NCBI GenBank assembly: GCA_016098155.1
Contig: JAAAJB010000220.1
Coordinates: 1 to 52,227 of the forward strand
Direction of reading: 5' to 3'
DNA: 52,227 nucleotides
Source: Actinomortierella ambigua
Lineage: Eukaryota; Mortierellomycota; Mortierellomycetes; Mortierellales; Mortierellaceae
Shown: in pieces, positions 1 to 10,204 of the stretch
How positions within the stretch are numbered: position 1 is the stretch's first letter
Layout of the letters: each line of letters opens with the position of its first letter
Notes under the pieces: generated by a model
What the model was told of the DNA's origin: nothing
Databases searched by the model: none
Seen by the model: the letters and a program-made list of their open reading frames with translations, nothing else
Program-made: the position numbers and the translations under genes

Positions 1-163
1 AGTAGCAGTACGATAATAGAATAAATATGCGACGTGTCAGGCCGCTTGCGATGTTCAACATGGTTAAAGAAAGAGAAGTAGACCCAGCAAGCTTGTCACT
101 CGCGTGTTCAATTGTCCGTAGTTTTACCACGAGAAGTATAAGGTCCTAATCGAGTGACCGATC

Positions 164-420
164 TTACACAGCTTTGAAAGGCATGGCTTTCATCGTGCAT
201 ACCTGCCTCTCCACCATCCCGTTCGTTCTTGGATGGTAGGGAGTGGTAAGGTGGTGCTCCAGCGAAAGCTCCTCGGCAAGGACCTTGATGATCTTGTTGA
301 AAACAGTCAGTGCCATTGTCTCTGGCTATTATCTTTTGCCAGCCAAAATCACAAAAAAAAAAAAGTAGGTGTGATGACTTGCTCGGTTCCATATGCTCCT
401 TTTCGGAGCCTGAACCCGAA
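164..420 (-). pseudogene. Ty3/gypsy-type integrase core remnant, frameshifted
   Basis: Reading the minus strand from about 420 to 164 gives pieces of a retroelement integrase catalytic core in more than one frame. First comes a block ending TEQVITP, then FGWQKIIARDNGT (the second catalytic Asp sits in DNGT), then a block with TTPYHPRTNGMVERQ, whose Glu would be the third acidic residue of the DDE triad. The frame changes at a run of 12 A on the plus strand (near 353-364) and again just after DNGT. An in-frame stop at 164-166 ends the last block. No intact pol ORF is present. This is inferred to be a decayed LTR retrotransposon fragment; the family is judged from motifs only. Confidence 0.72.
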
Positions 421-1703
421 CGATCGGGAAAGGAGGATAAAGATAAGGTTCAAAGGAAGAGAGTTATTGTGGGGTCGTGCATTAGTCAATGTAGGTGTGA
501 CACCCGGGGGTCAGGGTCAGATGGTTCAGAAGCCAAGGATGGCGTCAGATTTGTTTTCAGAAGGAAAGTAATGGTCAGAGTGGGGTTGGAGAGGGAAGGA
601 GAGGCGTGGTGCGAGATGATTCAGGAAGAACCCGTTCCTTTCCCGTTACTAGCAAAGTGTCTCTTGATGTGATATGTTTCGAGGAATTCCTCGGTTGCTT
701 TTATTCGGGTATTTCGTTACTCCTGCCGCAGGAACAATAAGGATATACATTTCGGAACAAAACGACTATCTTCAACAGCGACCTACCTTCCGACAGCCGA
801 TCATGGCACTCCAGCCGGCAGTCCCGAACGATACCATGATAGATGTCAACAATCAATGAACACTGAATCCACGACGGGTGTTCCTCAGGATTCTCATACG
901 GAGATACGCTTCGATGCAGGGACCACAATGCCGAGCACTGGCACCAGTGGCATCCGCTTCTGACAGACTGAGTATACGGTCGTACCGAAGAACCATTCAG
1001 CCTGCTTCTCCAGTATGACGCAGCGTCAGATCCTGGTATGTTGGTCAGTACACGTGATGATCCAGTCGGAAGTGTCTCATCGCCTTCTTCACTCGACGTA
1101 TACCCTTCCTCGTATAGGAACCCCAATATCAGGGCTGCCCTCTCGATGTGGAGCAGGCGTGGCTTGTGTTGTGATGGGGTTGGTCGATTGAGAGAGAGGG
1201 GATTTGCGACTCGGCCGTGTCCTCGAGAGGGGCGGGCTACGGTGTAGTAGGATGCTCAGAGTCGTCGCATACGGGGTTTGAGGACTGTTTGGTGAAGAGG
1301 AGTAAAGTGTGAGTGGGGGGCATGAATGGAGAGAACTCTCATGTGTTCACTCTCATTTCATAGAGGGGCAATGCCACCATCGATGATTCGCTCGAGGTAT
1401 TGGTCCAGCATGTATGACTCTTGGCTCTTTAATTTTTCTTCTTCGAGTCATGACTTCACTTTTGAAAACAAATAAACGGAGTTTGGACTCCAATGGATAT
1501 CATCGAGGACGCTCCAATTTTTCCAAAGACACTCTCTCTTCGATCCTTTGAACAAAACTTTTGCTCCTGGCTTGGTACCAGACGGTTTACTAGTGTAAGA
1601 GCACAAGGACCTTTTACATCCTTCCATCCATTGATCAGTTCCGGTTTCACGAGTGTTTAATACGGTTTCTCACCCTTTCCTTCTTTTTGCACTGTGTACT
1701 AGA
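421..1703. other. No gene recognised; probable decayed repeat DNA
   Basis: Short open stretches occur on both strands but none shows a recognisable domain, a consistent frame or splice signals. The stretch may hold further decayed sequence of the element whose integrase remnant lies at 164-420, since the same strand would carry upstream pol here, but I could not recognise reverse transcriptase or RNase H motifs. Just before the next gene the sequence is pyrimidine rich (about 1670-1690). Confidence 0.4.
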
Positions 1704-3139
1704 ATGACACAAGCTGGCAGCATCCTGGCAACTCCTCTGCAGGTCCCGCAGGATAGAAAAGAGGCACAGATCATGTTGAAGGATGAGCCATCCGCAGAGC
1801 CGGCGGGGGCAATGCTGCTGAAGAAACTCTGGGAGTTCCTGGCGCGTTGGAAATCACAGCATACTGCTGTCTTAACCCAGCTCGTTGACGTTACCATCCT
1901 GCTAAATACTCGAGACCTTCTACAGTCAGAGGCAGTGTCGAATGAGAAGAAGAAGGAGGATCTCAGCAAACAGGAGGACTTTCTGAGGAACAAAGTTGAC
2001 GAGTATGAGCGACTCATCGCTGCCCACACATCTATCGCGGCGAAGGAAGGCATGAATGCCCCCGACGATATCGAGTTGGACAAGGCGACACTGTATCCCT
2101 CCATCCCCAGGTTTGGCAAGAAACATGTTCACTATTCGCTGCCCGAGGGAGCGAGTGTGTTCACCTCACCCCTTGAATTCTTGGAGGAGTTCGCTATACA
2201 AGTCAGGCGCAAGTATAGCGAAAAGAACATGGAGCGCCTGTACGCGCGTTTGCTGATATTGGCGATACTGGACGACGTTCAACAAAGCAGGGTTGATTGG
2301 GCCATAACTAAGCTACCTAAGGAGGATCGCAGCCGGCATAAGAGCGAACAACTCTTCATAGAGACACTCCTCACACCCTACAGCTTGTTCGAACAGGCGA
2401 GTATCGCCATTGCCAGAGGACGCCCTCCACATGAATCCTATCAGCAATATGCAAGGACCCTGGAACGGCTGGTACGCATTTGCAGGATAGATGAATCCCC
2501 TTATCGTGGGACTCTCTTGATGTACATGAAGGCAACCGTTCCATCGCAGGTCTATACCAGTATGAATCTGTACTACATGATAGACTACAGGACCTCGGTT
2601 GTCAAGGTGCCTGACAGGTCCGAAGTGTACCTCATCGACACGGCGGCACTGTTCATCAGGTATCTCGAGCGCATAGAGGGACCAGATGATTGCGACGACA
2701 GGAAGAGTGTGCAGGCCGCTCTTGATAATATACGCGCCATGGATCGTTCTATCAAACGGGCGCACACCGCCGGACCTGACCTCATGATGTGTGACAATAG
2801 CTGTGGTATCAGCGCATTCCACAATACCGCGAGTTGCGTCGTCTGCCATAGCTGCAAGCGGCGCGGACACATCGCGAGACACTGCAAGACAGGCATGCAA
2901 GCGAGTCTCTCATCCGAACGGGCAATCCAGGCTACCAGATGCTCTGACTTTGAGAACATTGCTCTTGCACCACGCAAAAACCGTCGTGCTATTGCGAAGC
3001 CAAACAAGCGACTGCGCAAGGGTAAGTCTACCCCCTTTTCGTTCAATGCTTTCGCTGACGTTTCGTTGACTGCCAACACCACTATTCTACCTCGTGCTAA
3101 CATCATCGCGTCGGTTGTTCTCCCTTCTTCACAGCTTGA
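1704..3139 (+). CDS. Gag-like zinc-knuckle protein, possibly domesticated retroelement gag
   Basis: The first ATG of this open frame is at 1704; the frame stays open upstream only through a GTG at 1653. The protein has a charged, coiled-coil-like N-terminal third (around residues 65-110), a long helical middle region as in Ty3/gypsy capsids, and one CCHC zinc knuckle of spacing CX2CX4HX4C (C381, C384, H389, C394; nt about 2844-2887), followed by a basic tail. Unspliced, it reads on to a stop at 3270-3272 (522 aa). A strong donor (GTAAGT at 3022) and a pyrimidine-rich CACAG acceptor ending at 3134 would instead end the protein at a TGA at 3137-3139, giving about 440 aa and closing right after the basic tail. 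I see no protease, reverse transcriptase or integrase downstream. The family call is by motif; the splicing is inferred. Confidence 0.68.
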
Positions 3140-3753
3140 GGATACTACTGTTTCACACTACGGAATGAACGATCGGCATGACGGATTTTTCAGTATAATA
3201 AAATGGCGGATGAGCCCTCTTTATTTTCCTCCGATCCTGTACACGTTGTTGAACCCTCCCTTCGTTCGGTAAAAATGATTGCTTCTTTGTGGTGAGCGCA
3301 GGAGGATGCTCCTCCTCCTCTTTTAAGGGAGAGAGTAGACTGGGCAAAATGTAATAACAAAGTGCGCGAACAAGATCTTACAACATCTATTTCCTCCGCA
3401 GTTGGCAAAACATATTAACAAATGATTACACTAGTCTCATTTAATCCCCCCTTCTCAAAAAGTTTCGAAGCTTGTTAAGAGGGGTTGATTAACCGAGATA
3501 GGCTTTTTTTTTGGCTTACGATGCATAATATTTAAGGCTGGATTGTGAATCCTACACACCCCAACGACGACCTCCGAGCCAAGTTCCGTTAAAGATTCGT
3601 GCAATCACACGATGCCCGACGACGCTTTCGACCAATTGCTTGCACTCCATGTGGACCACCGCACCCACAGCGGCCTCGCAGCAGATATTGTCGTAGAAGG
3701 AAAGATAAGATTCTACGTTTTCGGGTCCCTTTTTTTTTTGGTATGTTTCCGGC
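3140..3753. other. Intergenic DNA, no gene recognised
   Basis: The stretch is AT-rich with T runs near 3505-3513 and 3730-3739 and an imperfect hairpin at about 3440-3492. A short plus-strand open stretch beginning at 3612 reads MPDDAFDQLLAL, faintly like the AddAfDqL block that follows the capsid in gypsy gags, but it is too short to call. Confidence 0.35.
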
Positions 3754-4071
3754 TACTCATTCAATTGCTTGGTCAAGTTCTGGACCAGTTGGGTCTGGGC
3801 TTGGATCAGCTGGTTATGGCCATCGAATAGCAGAGCGGAAGGTTGGCCAAAAGCCGTGTTGAACCCTCTCCAAACTAGCGTGGAGAGAGCTCTCGTATCG
3901 CGTGCTGTACAGCGCAATGTAGTCGTAGAGTCGGTTAAGCCGCGCCTCGTTGCTGCGCGAGAGCTCGACGCGATCGTGGAGATGTTGGAGCCAGATCCGG
4001 AGCTGTTCCACCTCGCGGATCAGGCCCGAGACGACTGATAACGGCTTTTTCTGTATGCGCCGGCGGGGCAT
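3754..4071 (-). pseudogene. Decayed or mis-sequenced small coiled-coil protein
   Basis: From the ATG at 4071 the minus strand encodes a basic start (MPRRRIQKK), then a regular helical, leucine-rich stretch typical of a coiled coil, for about 72 residues. Near 3855-3870 coding character passes to another frame, where the text continues through FGQPSALLFDGHNQL and a Gln/Leu heptad-like stretch ending QLNE before a stop at 3754-3756. A single-base shift would join the two parts. I see no splice sites that would do so. I do not recognise the family. It may be a broken gene, a repeat-borne ORF, or an intact gene with one sequence error. Confidence 0.4.
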
Positions 4072-5442
4072 GTATGTTATTGTTAGCCAAATTTGAGGCT
4101 GGAAGATTAACTTTACTGCTCCACTCCCCTTCGATGCTTTGGGCTGCTCTCCAATTGACCTTCTCCTCCTCGGTACCTCCCACTAGTTTGGGTAAATGCA
4201 TCGAGTACCAACGAAAAAAAAAGGCATTTGCGCTCATGGTCTTTCGACTCGCTTCACCTGTCCTTGATGTTGTATAATGATGGGGATCTTGACTTGGCCT
4301 AGTTATATAAGTACGTTCCCATAAAGGGGCACTAGCAGTAGAACCGAATATAGCACTCTATGTAAGTGTACCGGGAGCTACTAGAATAGTCGTCTTAAGA
4401 ATCTACATATTTGCACATCATCATGACGATTGTTGAGCCTACTTCCCACAGCATCTACCACACGTGCACCACAAGCAAGCCATGCATTTTTGTTCACTTA
4501 ATATTATGGGTGACTTTTCTGAAGCGACCCACGCTAAAAATGTTGAGGTGAGACAGCTCGCGCAGCGACTACCTCCCGTGCGGCGAAGCCAAGCGAGGCG
4601 GCTAATACTACGTGAAAGGCGCACACCTATTCCGTATTAAGGTCCAGACGCCTCCCCCCATACTCCCTCTGCCATTGTTAGCAGCTCACGATCTGCTACT
4701 TGGAACCACGAGCGCCCCCCATGGCACCATTAATAAAACGGCGTTTGTCCGAGTCAATTTTCATCATTTTCTTCTTCTTCCTATTCCTACTTCTTCTCAA
4801 TACCCTTGAAAGTAGGCGGCTGCATTTCGCAGATTTGCCGACAAGGTGTGCGCTGGTAAACAAAACTCTTGGAAGGACAGTGATAAAAAGGGATCATGGA
4901 CCTGTGAATGACATCCTTTGGCTTGATACGAAGAGAGTAAGTTGAAGAAACTGACGGCATCTCTGTTCTTAATATACCGTTTGGAAGCATGCCCCCTTCG
5001 ACCCCTTCAACCCCTTTAGCCCTTTTACATACATTTGCCTCACGCGTTTCTCCTTAGAAAAGACCAATTGGCAGCTGGCAGCGTACCAAGCAGAGGATGC
5101 CTATCCTCTCACACGCTCCCTCACCTCACGTTCGTTTCCGGCCGTCATCAAAGCCCCCACGCCAAGTCTTGATTTTCAATATGGCCCGCAGCCTATGGAG
5201 CTGGACAGCATCGGGACTGTCCCAAACTGAGTCTTATCGTTCCCGCATGGTGCACACCACGTAAAATTGGTCAATTTTGATACGCGTCTTCGTAGGTCTT
5301 CTAGTTTGTCGATAGGCAAAAAATACCCTCATCAAGTCACTCTCTATCTCGACTGCGGTCTCAACATTTGCAGCCGTCTCATGGGACATGTTTAATTCAT
5401 ATTGATTGTGTCGCGTGGTGACCTGGTTGGCGCCTTATACAA
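4072..5442. other. Intergenic DNA, no gene recognised
   Basis: Open stretches here are short and lack family motifs, splice signals or a preferred strand. I see no RNA gene. Confidence 0.4.
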
Positions 5443-5736
5443 CTAGGCATCCTCTTTAACTGCATCTGGTCTCGTCATCATCGCAATCAACCGATAGTGA
5501 GTCACGGTTTCTCGAACAGCTGCAACCACCGCACGAACCGGAACTTTGAAATGCAAGACAGTCCTTCTCCAGCTTAGTGCCCGACGAGCAATGTTCGAAA
5601 TCAATAAGGCATCTTGAAACGTTTCTAGCAGAGCTGTGTTCGCAACTAGCCTGTGTCTGCCATTGCTCGAGGTTATCACAAAAGCTCTAGCATTTGCTTT
5701 GTCTGTCAAGACTCTTGCACTTTGTCCGCCACGCAT
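5443..5736 (-). CDS. Hypothetical 97-residue protein
   Basis: The minus strand from the ATG at 5736 encodes a basic protein without low complexity. It starts MRGGQSARV and continues through blocks such as AFVITSSNGRHRLVANTALL and VRAVVAAVRETVTHYRL. The open frame also continues upstream of the ATG, and another frame just upstream (5706-5891) looks coding as well, so this could be the last exon or a broken piece of a longer gene. I do not recognise the family. Retroelement remnants on either side make a decayed origin plausible. Confidence 0.3.
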   Translation of the reverse strand: MRGGQSARVLTDKANARAFVITSSNGRHRLVANTALLETFQDALLISNIARRALSWRRTVLHFKVPVRAVVAAVRETVTHYRLIAMMTRPDAVKEDA

Positions 5737-8015
5737 GCACGAATGGGGCGAATGCAGCCAAGATGGCGATAAAGCCAAAAACACCGAGTTTGGGATGCAT
5801 CGTTAGGATGAACCTGACTTGAAGGGATGAACAAAACGCTGTCAGGTACAAATGCAGCTACTCTTTGATGAAAAACAACAAATGACAGCACTACTGTATA
5901 CTTACGAGGAACTGGTCAGAGATGGACGAATAAAATTTTAGGTCTTGCTAACGCTCGCGTGAACGTCTCGAATAGGTCTGTGAATGTGTTCTGTATTGGA
6001 TATTGCGACGATGTTTGAGGCGGTTGGGGCAGCGTGTCCTGTAGAGCGTATTGAGTACCACCGTGGTGGTGGAAATGATCAAATTAGTGGTAGCTCATAG
6101 CAGGGCTCTTCGATTCGGATCCAATGACACCGTCTTGAGGCCTTACCCAGAGCAGAAGGAAGAAGGGAAAGTTGCAGTTGTTGTTGGCAATGTCGTGAGT
6201 GTGTGTGAGCAACCTCTTTTTATACATCAAGATGGTCAAATCACGGAGACACTACTCTCTTCCGGAGAGAGATCAAGGGCATCGCGAAGAGGAAGAAGCC
6301 AAACACCAGGGACATCAGGAAGGATCCCGAAAAGAGTAATGGGATATGGAAAGACGTGACAGAAAAGAAGAGGAACAGGTGGAGCGCTTAAAGATCAAGA
6401 TGCAGGGAGACCAAAAGGGGCGCCAAAAATGACCAATGGAGTGGAGAAGGGGTGAAAGGAGGAAGGAAAGGGGACGCCCAAAGGATCAAAGGAACGCTAC
6501 TGTAGTAGGGCTGTATTTCTTCTGGCTACTCCTATAAGGTGTGTCCTCGATGCCTTTTTTTTTAAAGACTCGCGACAATAGACATGGGAAAAACTAGCGG
6601 TCTCGCTAAGCTTCACCGCCCAGGGGCTAATCGCTACGTCAGCCCGTCTTGTCTTGTAATGCCGAGTTGTGTCGCTTTGAAAGGGGTGGTGATGGTGTTG
6701 GTGTTATTATTGTCAGAAACAGTTATGGTGGTGGAGGGGTTCGTCATGTTCTGGCGCGGATCATGTTGAGATGGGATACTGTCACCTGGCGTCATCGGTA
6801 CCCGGCCATTCGATGCATCAAGAAAATCCGTCTTCCACTTCTCCTTCTTTTGTCTTCGATTGCTGGCGAGCGCAGGTCCATCTGGAGAGAACGCGTAGAG
6901 ATCACCGTATAGTTCGTAACAACGGTACAGGAAAGCACCGCTACGACCATTGCTTTATGAAATTCAATTGCCTGCAAGGATCTCCGTAACTTCTGCTCCG
7001 ACAACAACTTTTACATCAGCATGGTCGTCGCCTACCCCATGACGTGCGCTCTCAAGTTGCTACAAGTCGTGATACGTGTCTGTGCACCAAACACCTGTCA
7101 GATCTTTCCCAAGGCCCCCATGTCAAAGGCTCAAGAACATGGGAAAACGAGCAGCTGAAGACTCTGAACTTAATGATCAAGGGCATGCTACGGATAGTGT
7201 TCTGTCAACACATGTCCTTCATTATGAACGTGCTCTTCGTACAGCAGACACGATAGTGCAGCTATGTATGCGGAGATCCATCTATACATCTGTATTATCC
7301 ATAGCCCACATCGGCCATGTTCATATGAAAAAACCAAGGTACTCATGATTCATAATTTTCTCTTTTGGTGCTGTCAAAGGTGAACAATCGATCGGGAACT
7401 GGCTCAAAAAGAGTTACCGCGGACATGAGGCCGTGTGAACACAAGCAACTGGGCGTGGCTGCATGTCGTGTGTCCTTTTAGGTGCCCTCCCCGCATCAAC
7501 TGGGCCCATTCACACACACCTCCATCTCTCACTGCATTGCATCATGAGCCATCTCAACAATGGTCAGGCAGCTTTCCAGCTGATTGTTCGAAATTAATGG
7601 ATAGTAACCTAATGACAACGATGACTTTTGTTCATGCTCCCCAACGGCCATCATGCAAATTAGTCTCAGTGACTGCTTGGCACCATGGCAGATGAGGAAG
7701 GATGCCACCCTTCTCATTATCGAATGACCCCCCTCCCCTTCGTGAAGTCTCTCCTTCGGGAGACTTTATACACCACAAAAATCAGACAACAACACCGCCT
7801 TCATCTGCGTATTAGTAGAATGATCATTCAACCTTTCTACAAATAATAACTCAAGCTCAGGTACCCCAACCTTGAGGCGCCACCAAGTCTGAAGGAACTG
7901 GTGTTCTCACTTGACCAGACATGCCGTATGAGTGGTATGTGCTGCGTGATTTGGGTTTGGGTCTCTTGACCAGCTTTACATGGTGTGCGCATCATACCAC
8001 CGCTGACGCCACTGG
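5737..8015. other. Gene-poor stretch, no confident gene
   Basis: Several short open stretches on both strands between about 6600 and 7350 have some coding flavour, but no frame holds for long, and I recognise no domain. The stretch lies between retroelement remnants and may be decayed repeats. No tRNA or rRNA was seen. Confidence 0.35.
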
Positions 8016-8225
8016 CGCCGCTGCCGCTGCCACCTTCGCAGCCAGTACATCAACCTGGTTACCGCTCCAGTCCTCCGATCCAGTCCCCCCCCCCCAAAGC
8101 AAGTCCCTACCCCCTGCGCCTTGCGTTCCTGATGCTTCCCCTCAAGACATTCCCGTCCCTCGACGTTCGGTGGGGGGGGGGCATGCCTGATGCGCGAGCC
8201 GAAGACTTGGTTCATCGGGGGTTTT
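8016..8225 (+). repeat. Gypsy gag N-terminal fragment, arm of an inverted pair
   Basis: This plus-strand segment is clearly similar to the reverse complement of 8508-8703. Both carry a stretch around TTCGCAGCCAGTA, a CCCTGC/CCCTGCGCC region, and a block around GATGCGCGAGCCGA, which in the other copy encodes the conserved gag block ARAEDW. In this copy the reading frame is broken by a C run near 8083-8096 and a G run near 8173-8181. The two arms converge (tail to tail), so they come from two insertions or from one inverted duplication. Confidence 0.6.
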
Positions 8226-8229
8226 AAAA

Positions 8230-8716
8230 GCTATAGTCGAACTTTGAGACTTCACCTCATGCAGCACTACTCTCGTCAGCTGTATCGTGGAAGGTATAAT
8301 CTTTTTTTTTTGTCGGAGTACCCGCAGCTGATCAAATGCATCGTCTGCGTCGTCTGCACGGAACGCTGTCAGAATTTGATTTGGAGGTCGTGATTGATCG
8401 TATTGCGAATCATTTTTTTTTCGAACCAGCGTGAGGCAATCGCCACAGTGAACAGCAAACATCGTACAACTAACGCGAGATGGGTTGATCGGTCAAGTTC
8501 AAGGCTACGCGATAGCGACCAAACCCGATCAACCAATCCTCGGCACGTGCATCGCGCATTGCATCCGTCGAACGTGGAAAGAAGGAAAGCCTTAAGGAAG
8601 ATGCCAGAAACCAAGGGTGCAGGGAGCAGGGCTTGGTTTTGGGCCTGGGTCGGGGCTGGGGCATTAGTGGTCGAGATACTGGCTGCGAAGGCAACGGTGG
8701 TGTTGAGTACGGGCAT
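8230..8716 (-). pseudogene. Gypsy-type gag remnant, frameshifted
   Basis: Reading the minus strand from an ATG at 8716, gag features appear in order but in three frames: a Pro/Gln/Ala-rich start, the block ARAEDWLIGFGRYRVALNLT, a stretch with the capsid pattern ending ASRWFEKK, and then FRADDADDAFDQLRVLRQ, typical of the end of Ty3/gypsy capsids. The frame changes coincide with T runs at about 8301-8310 and 8411-8418 on the plus strand. No zinc knuckle or pol was found. Upstream on the same strand (8783-8965) is an LTR-like segment, as expected for the 5' end of such an element. Confidence 0.65.
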
Positions 8717-8782
8717 GGTGTAGTAGAGTGGTCAGGTTAACAGGGCTTTGGGGGTCAAAGCTTCGAAAGAGGATATCTTGTC

Positions 8783-8965
8783 CTCTCACAATACGCGTAC
8801 ACGTGTCGGCGCGTGTTGTCACGTCTCCTACGTTCCCTATAGTACCTAGGTTATATGCTTGCCGCTCAGGTCGCGCCAAGCTTGCCTGTCTCGACTTTCG
8901 GATGGACCATTTCTAGCATCAGCTCGTGGCAGAGTCGATACCGGATAGATTTCGTGGACCTTACC
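8783..8965 (-). repeat. LTR-like segment, inverted relative to 9272-9432
   Basis: The reverse complement of this segment resembles 9272-9432 over most of its length. Shared landmarks include TCCGGTATCGACTCTG, GAAAGTCGA, AGCTTGG, GGCAAG and GACAACACGC. The copies have diverged by many substitutions and small indels. On the minus strand the segment lies just before the gag remnant that starts at 8716, so a 5' LTR or leader position is likely. Boundaries are approximate and I could not identify terminal dinucleotides or a primer-binding site with confidence. Confidence 0.5.
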
Positions 8966-9182
8966 GGTTCCGAAGACAAGAATAAATAAGACCACCTTCC
9001 AAATAGTTTCCGCAACTTTTTTTCCCCTCACTTTCACCTATTCTCAAACTCATATCAGTTCCATAGTATACAAAGTAAGACTTGGTACACGACCTGGGGT
9101 CGTGTTTTTTACCCAAGTCTTATGTTGGAATAAAATGGCACTGATATGTTCTTGAGAATATGTGAAAAAGGGTAAGAAAGCT

Positions 9183-9296
9183 GGTTCTGGAAACCATGTG
9201 GCGGATTGGAGCCGATGAAGTTCATGAAGGTTGTCCGGTGGTTCTGGAAACCATGTGGCGGATTGGAGCCGATGAAGTCCATGAAGGTTGTCCGGT
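9183..9296. repeat. 57-bp direct tandem duplication, two copies
   Basis: The 57-bp unit starting GGTTCTGGAAACCATGTGGC at 9183 recurs at 9240, directly adjacent. The copies differ at one position (TTCATG against TCCATG). The second copy overlaps the start of the LTR-like segment at 9272-9432. Near identity against strongly diverged surroundings implies a recent event. Confidence 0.9.
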
Positions 9297-9432
9297 ATCG
9301 ACTCTGGCAATAGTCCATCAGAAAGTCGATGCTAGCGAGCTTGGTGCGAATTGAGAGGCAAGTATAGAGCCAAGGAATCATAGAAGGCGTTCGAGGAGAC
9401 GCGACAACACGCCACGACGCGTGTTATGCGAG
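9272..9432 (+). repeat. LTR-like segment, partner of 8783-8965
   Basis: This is the plus-oriented partner of the segment at 8783-8965, in inverted orientation. No gag follows it on the plus strand, so it may be a solo LTR or the edge of a second element. Immediately upstream is the 57-bp tandem duplication. Confidence 0.5.
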
Positions 9433-10204
9433 CCATCGGCACCATGTATAGTATTATCTTTATATAATCCCTGATTCTGGTGCATTGGTGACAGGGCAGG
9501 CAGAGTCGACCCTGACCCTGTTCCTCGCACCCCTGAATTTTTTAAACGACTTCTGAGCCATGCCCCAACCGTTTGTACAAAGGAAGGGGTGCGTGCGATA
9601 GAAGATTTATTGTGGTTTGTTATTGCATTGATTTCATTGCCATTGCTACGAGACGAGAGAGGCTTCTCTGTGTGGGAGGTCCGTGTCTAAAAGGGGATTG
9701 GCGTACTATGTATATTCTGTCCGCCTCATCCTTGAGAGTTTGATGCTTGAGATCTTCGCTCCCACTTGCCATAGTCATCAATCTTTGTCTAATAGAGATT
9801 TCTATGTTGTCACCTATTGTCGCTGCTGTTGTTGCTGAAGATGAGACTCGCATTGCCACTTAAAAAATTGGGTGGGTGACAGCGAGCATCTTATTTTCTC
9901 CGGAGCTCTTTCCTTCTTCGAACAACAGCGGCTGGAGCAGGATACAGCCTTGGTCCATTGGAGCCTGTTCGCGTGTACATCCAATAGAGGTAGAAAACGT
10001 AAAGACAAGCAACCTACTCTGTTACTCTTGCCACCTACCTGAGCCCCAATGCGCAGGAATTGGGTTTGGGCTGTGCAACGAGCATGCTCGCTTTGGTCCT
10101 TGGGAAGACTCCATAAGAACTCGTTCCACGGCACGGCGAGGCGTCGTCGTTCATCACAGCAAGTGCCATCCGCCCCCCTCCCCTCCTCTTACATCCATCA
10201 TAAA
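9433..10204. other. Transition from repeats to gene-dense DNA; promoter side of next gene
   Basis: No gene is recognised. The sequence contains a TATATAA-like stretch near 9461 and AT-rich runs. A minus-strand open stretch at 9620-9859 has no family features. The right half presumably holds the promoter and leader of the gene starting at 10205. Confidence 0.4.

Noticed and set aside
3440..3492. Imperfect inverted repeat around TTAATCCCCCC and GGGGTTGATTAA, possibly a terminator or element end
   Set aside because: The arms mismatch at several positions, the loop is long, and eukaryotic genes do not use such terminators; no second copy was seen in the window.
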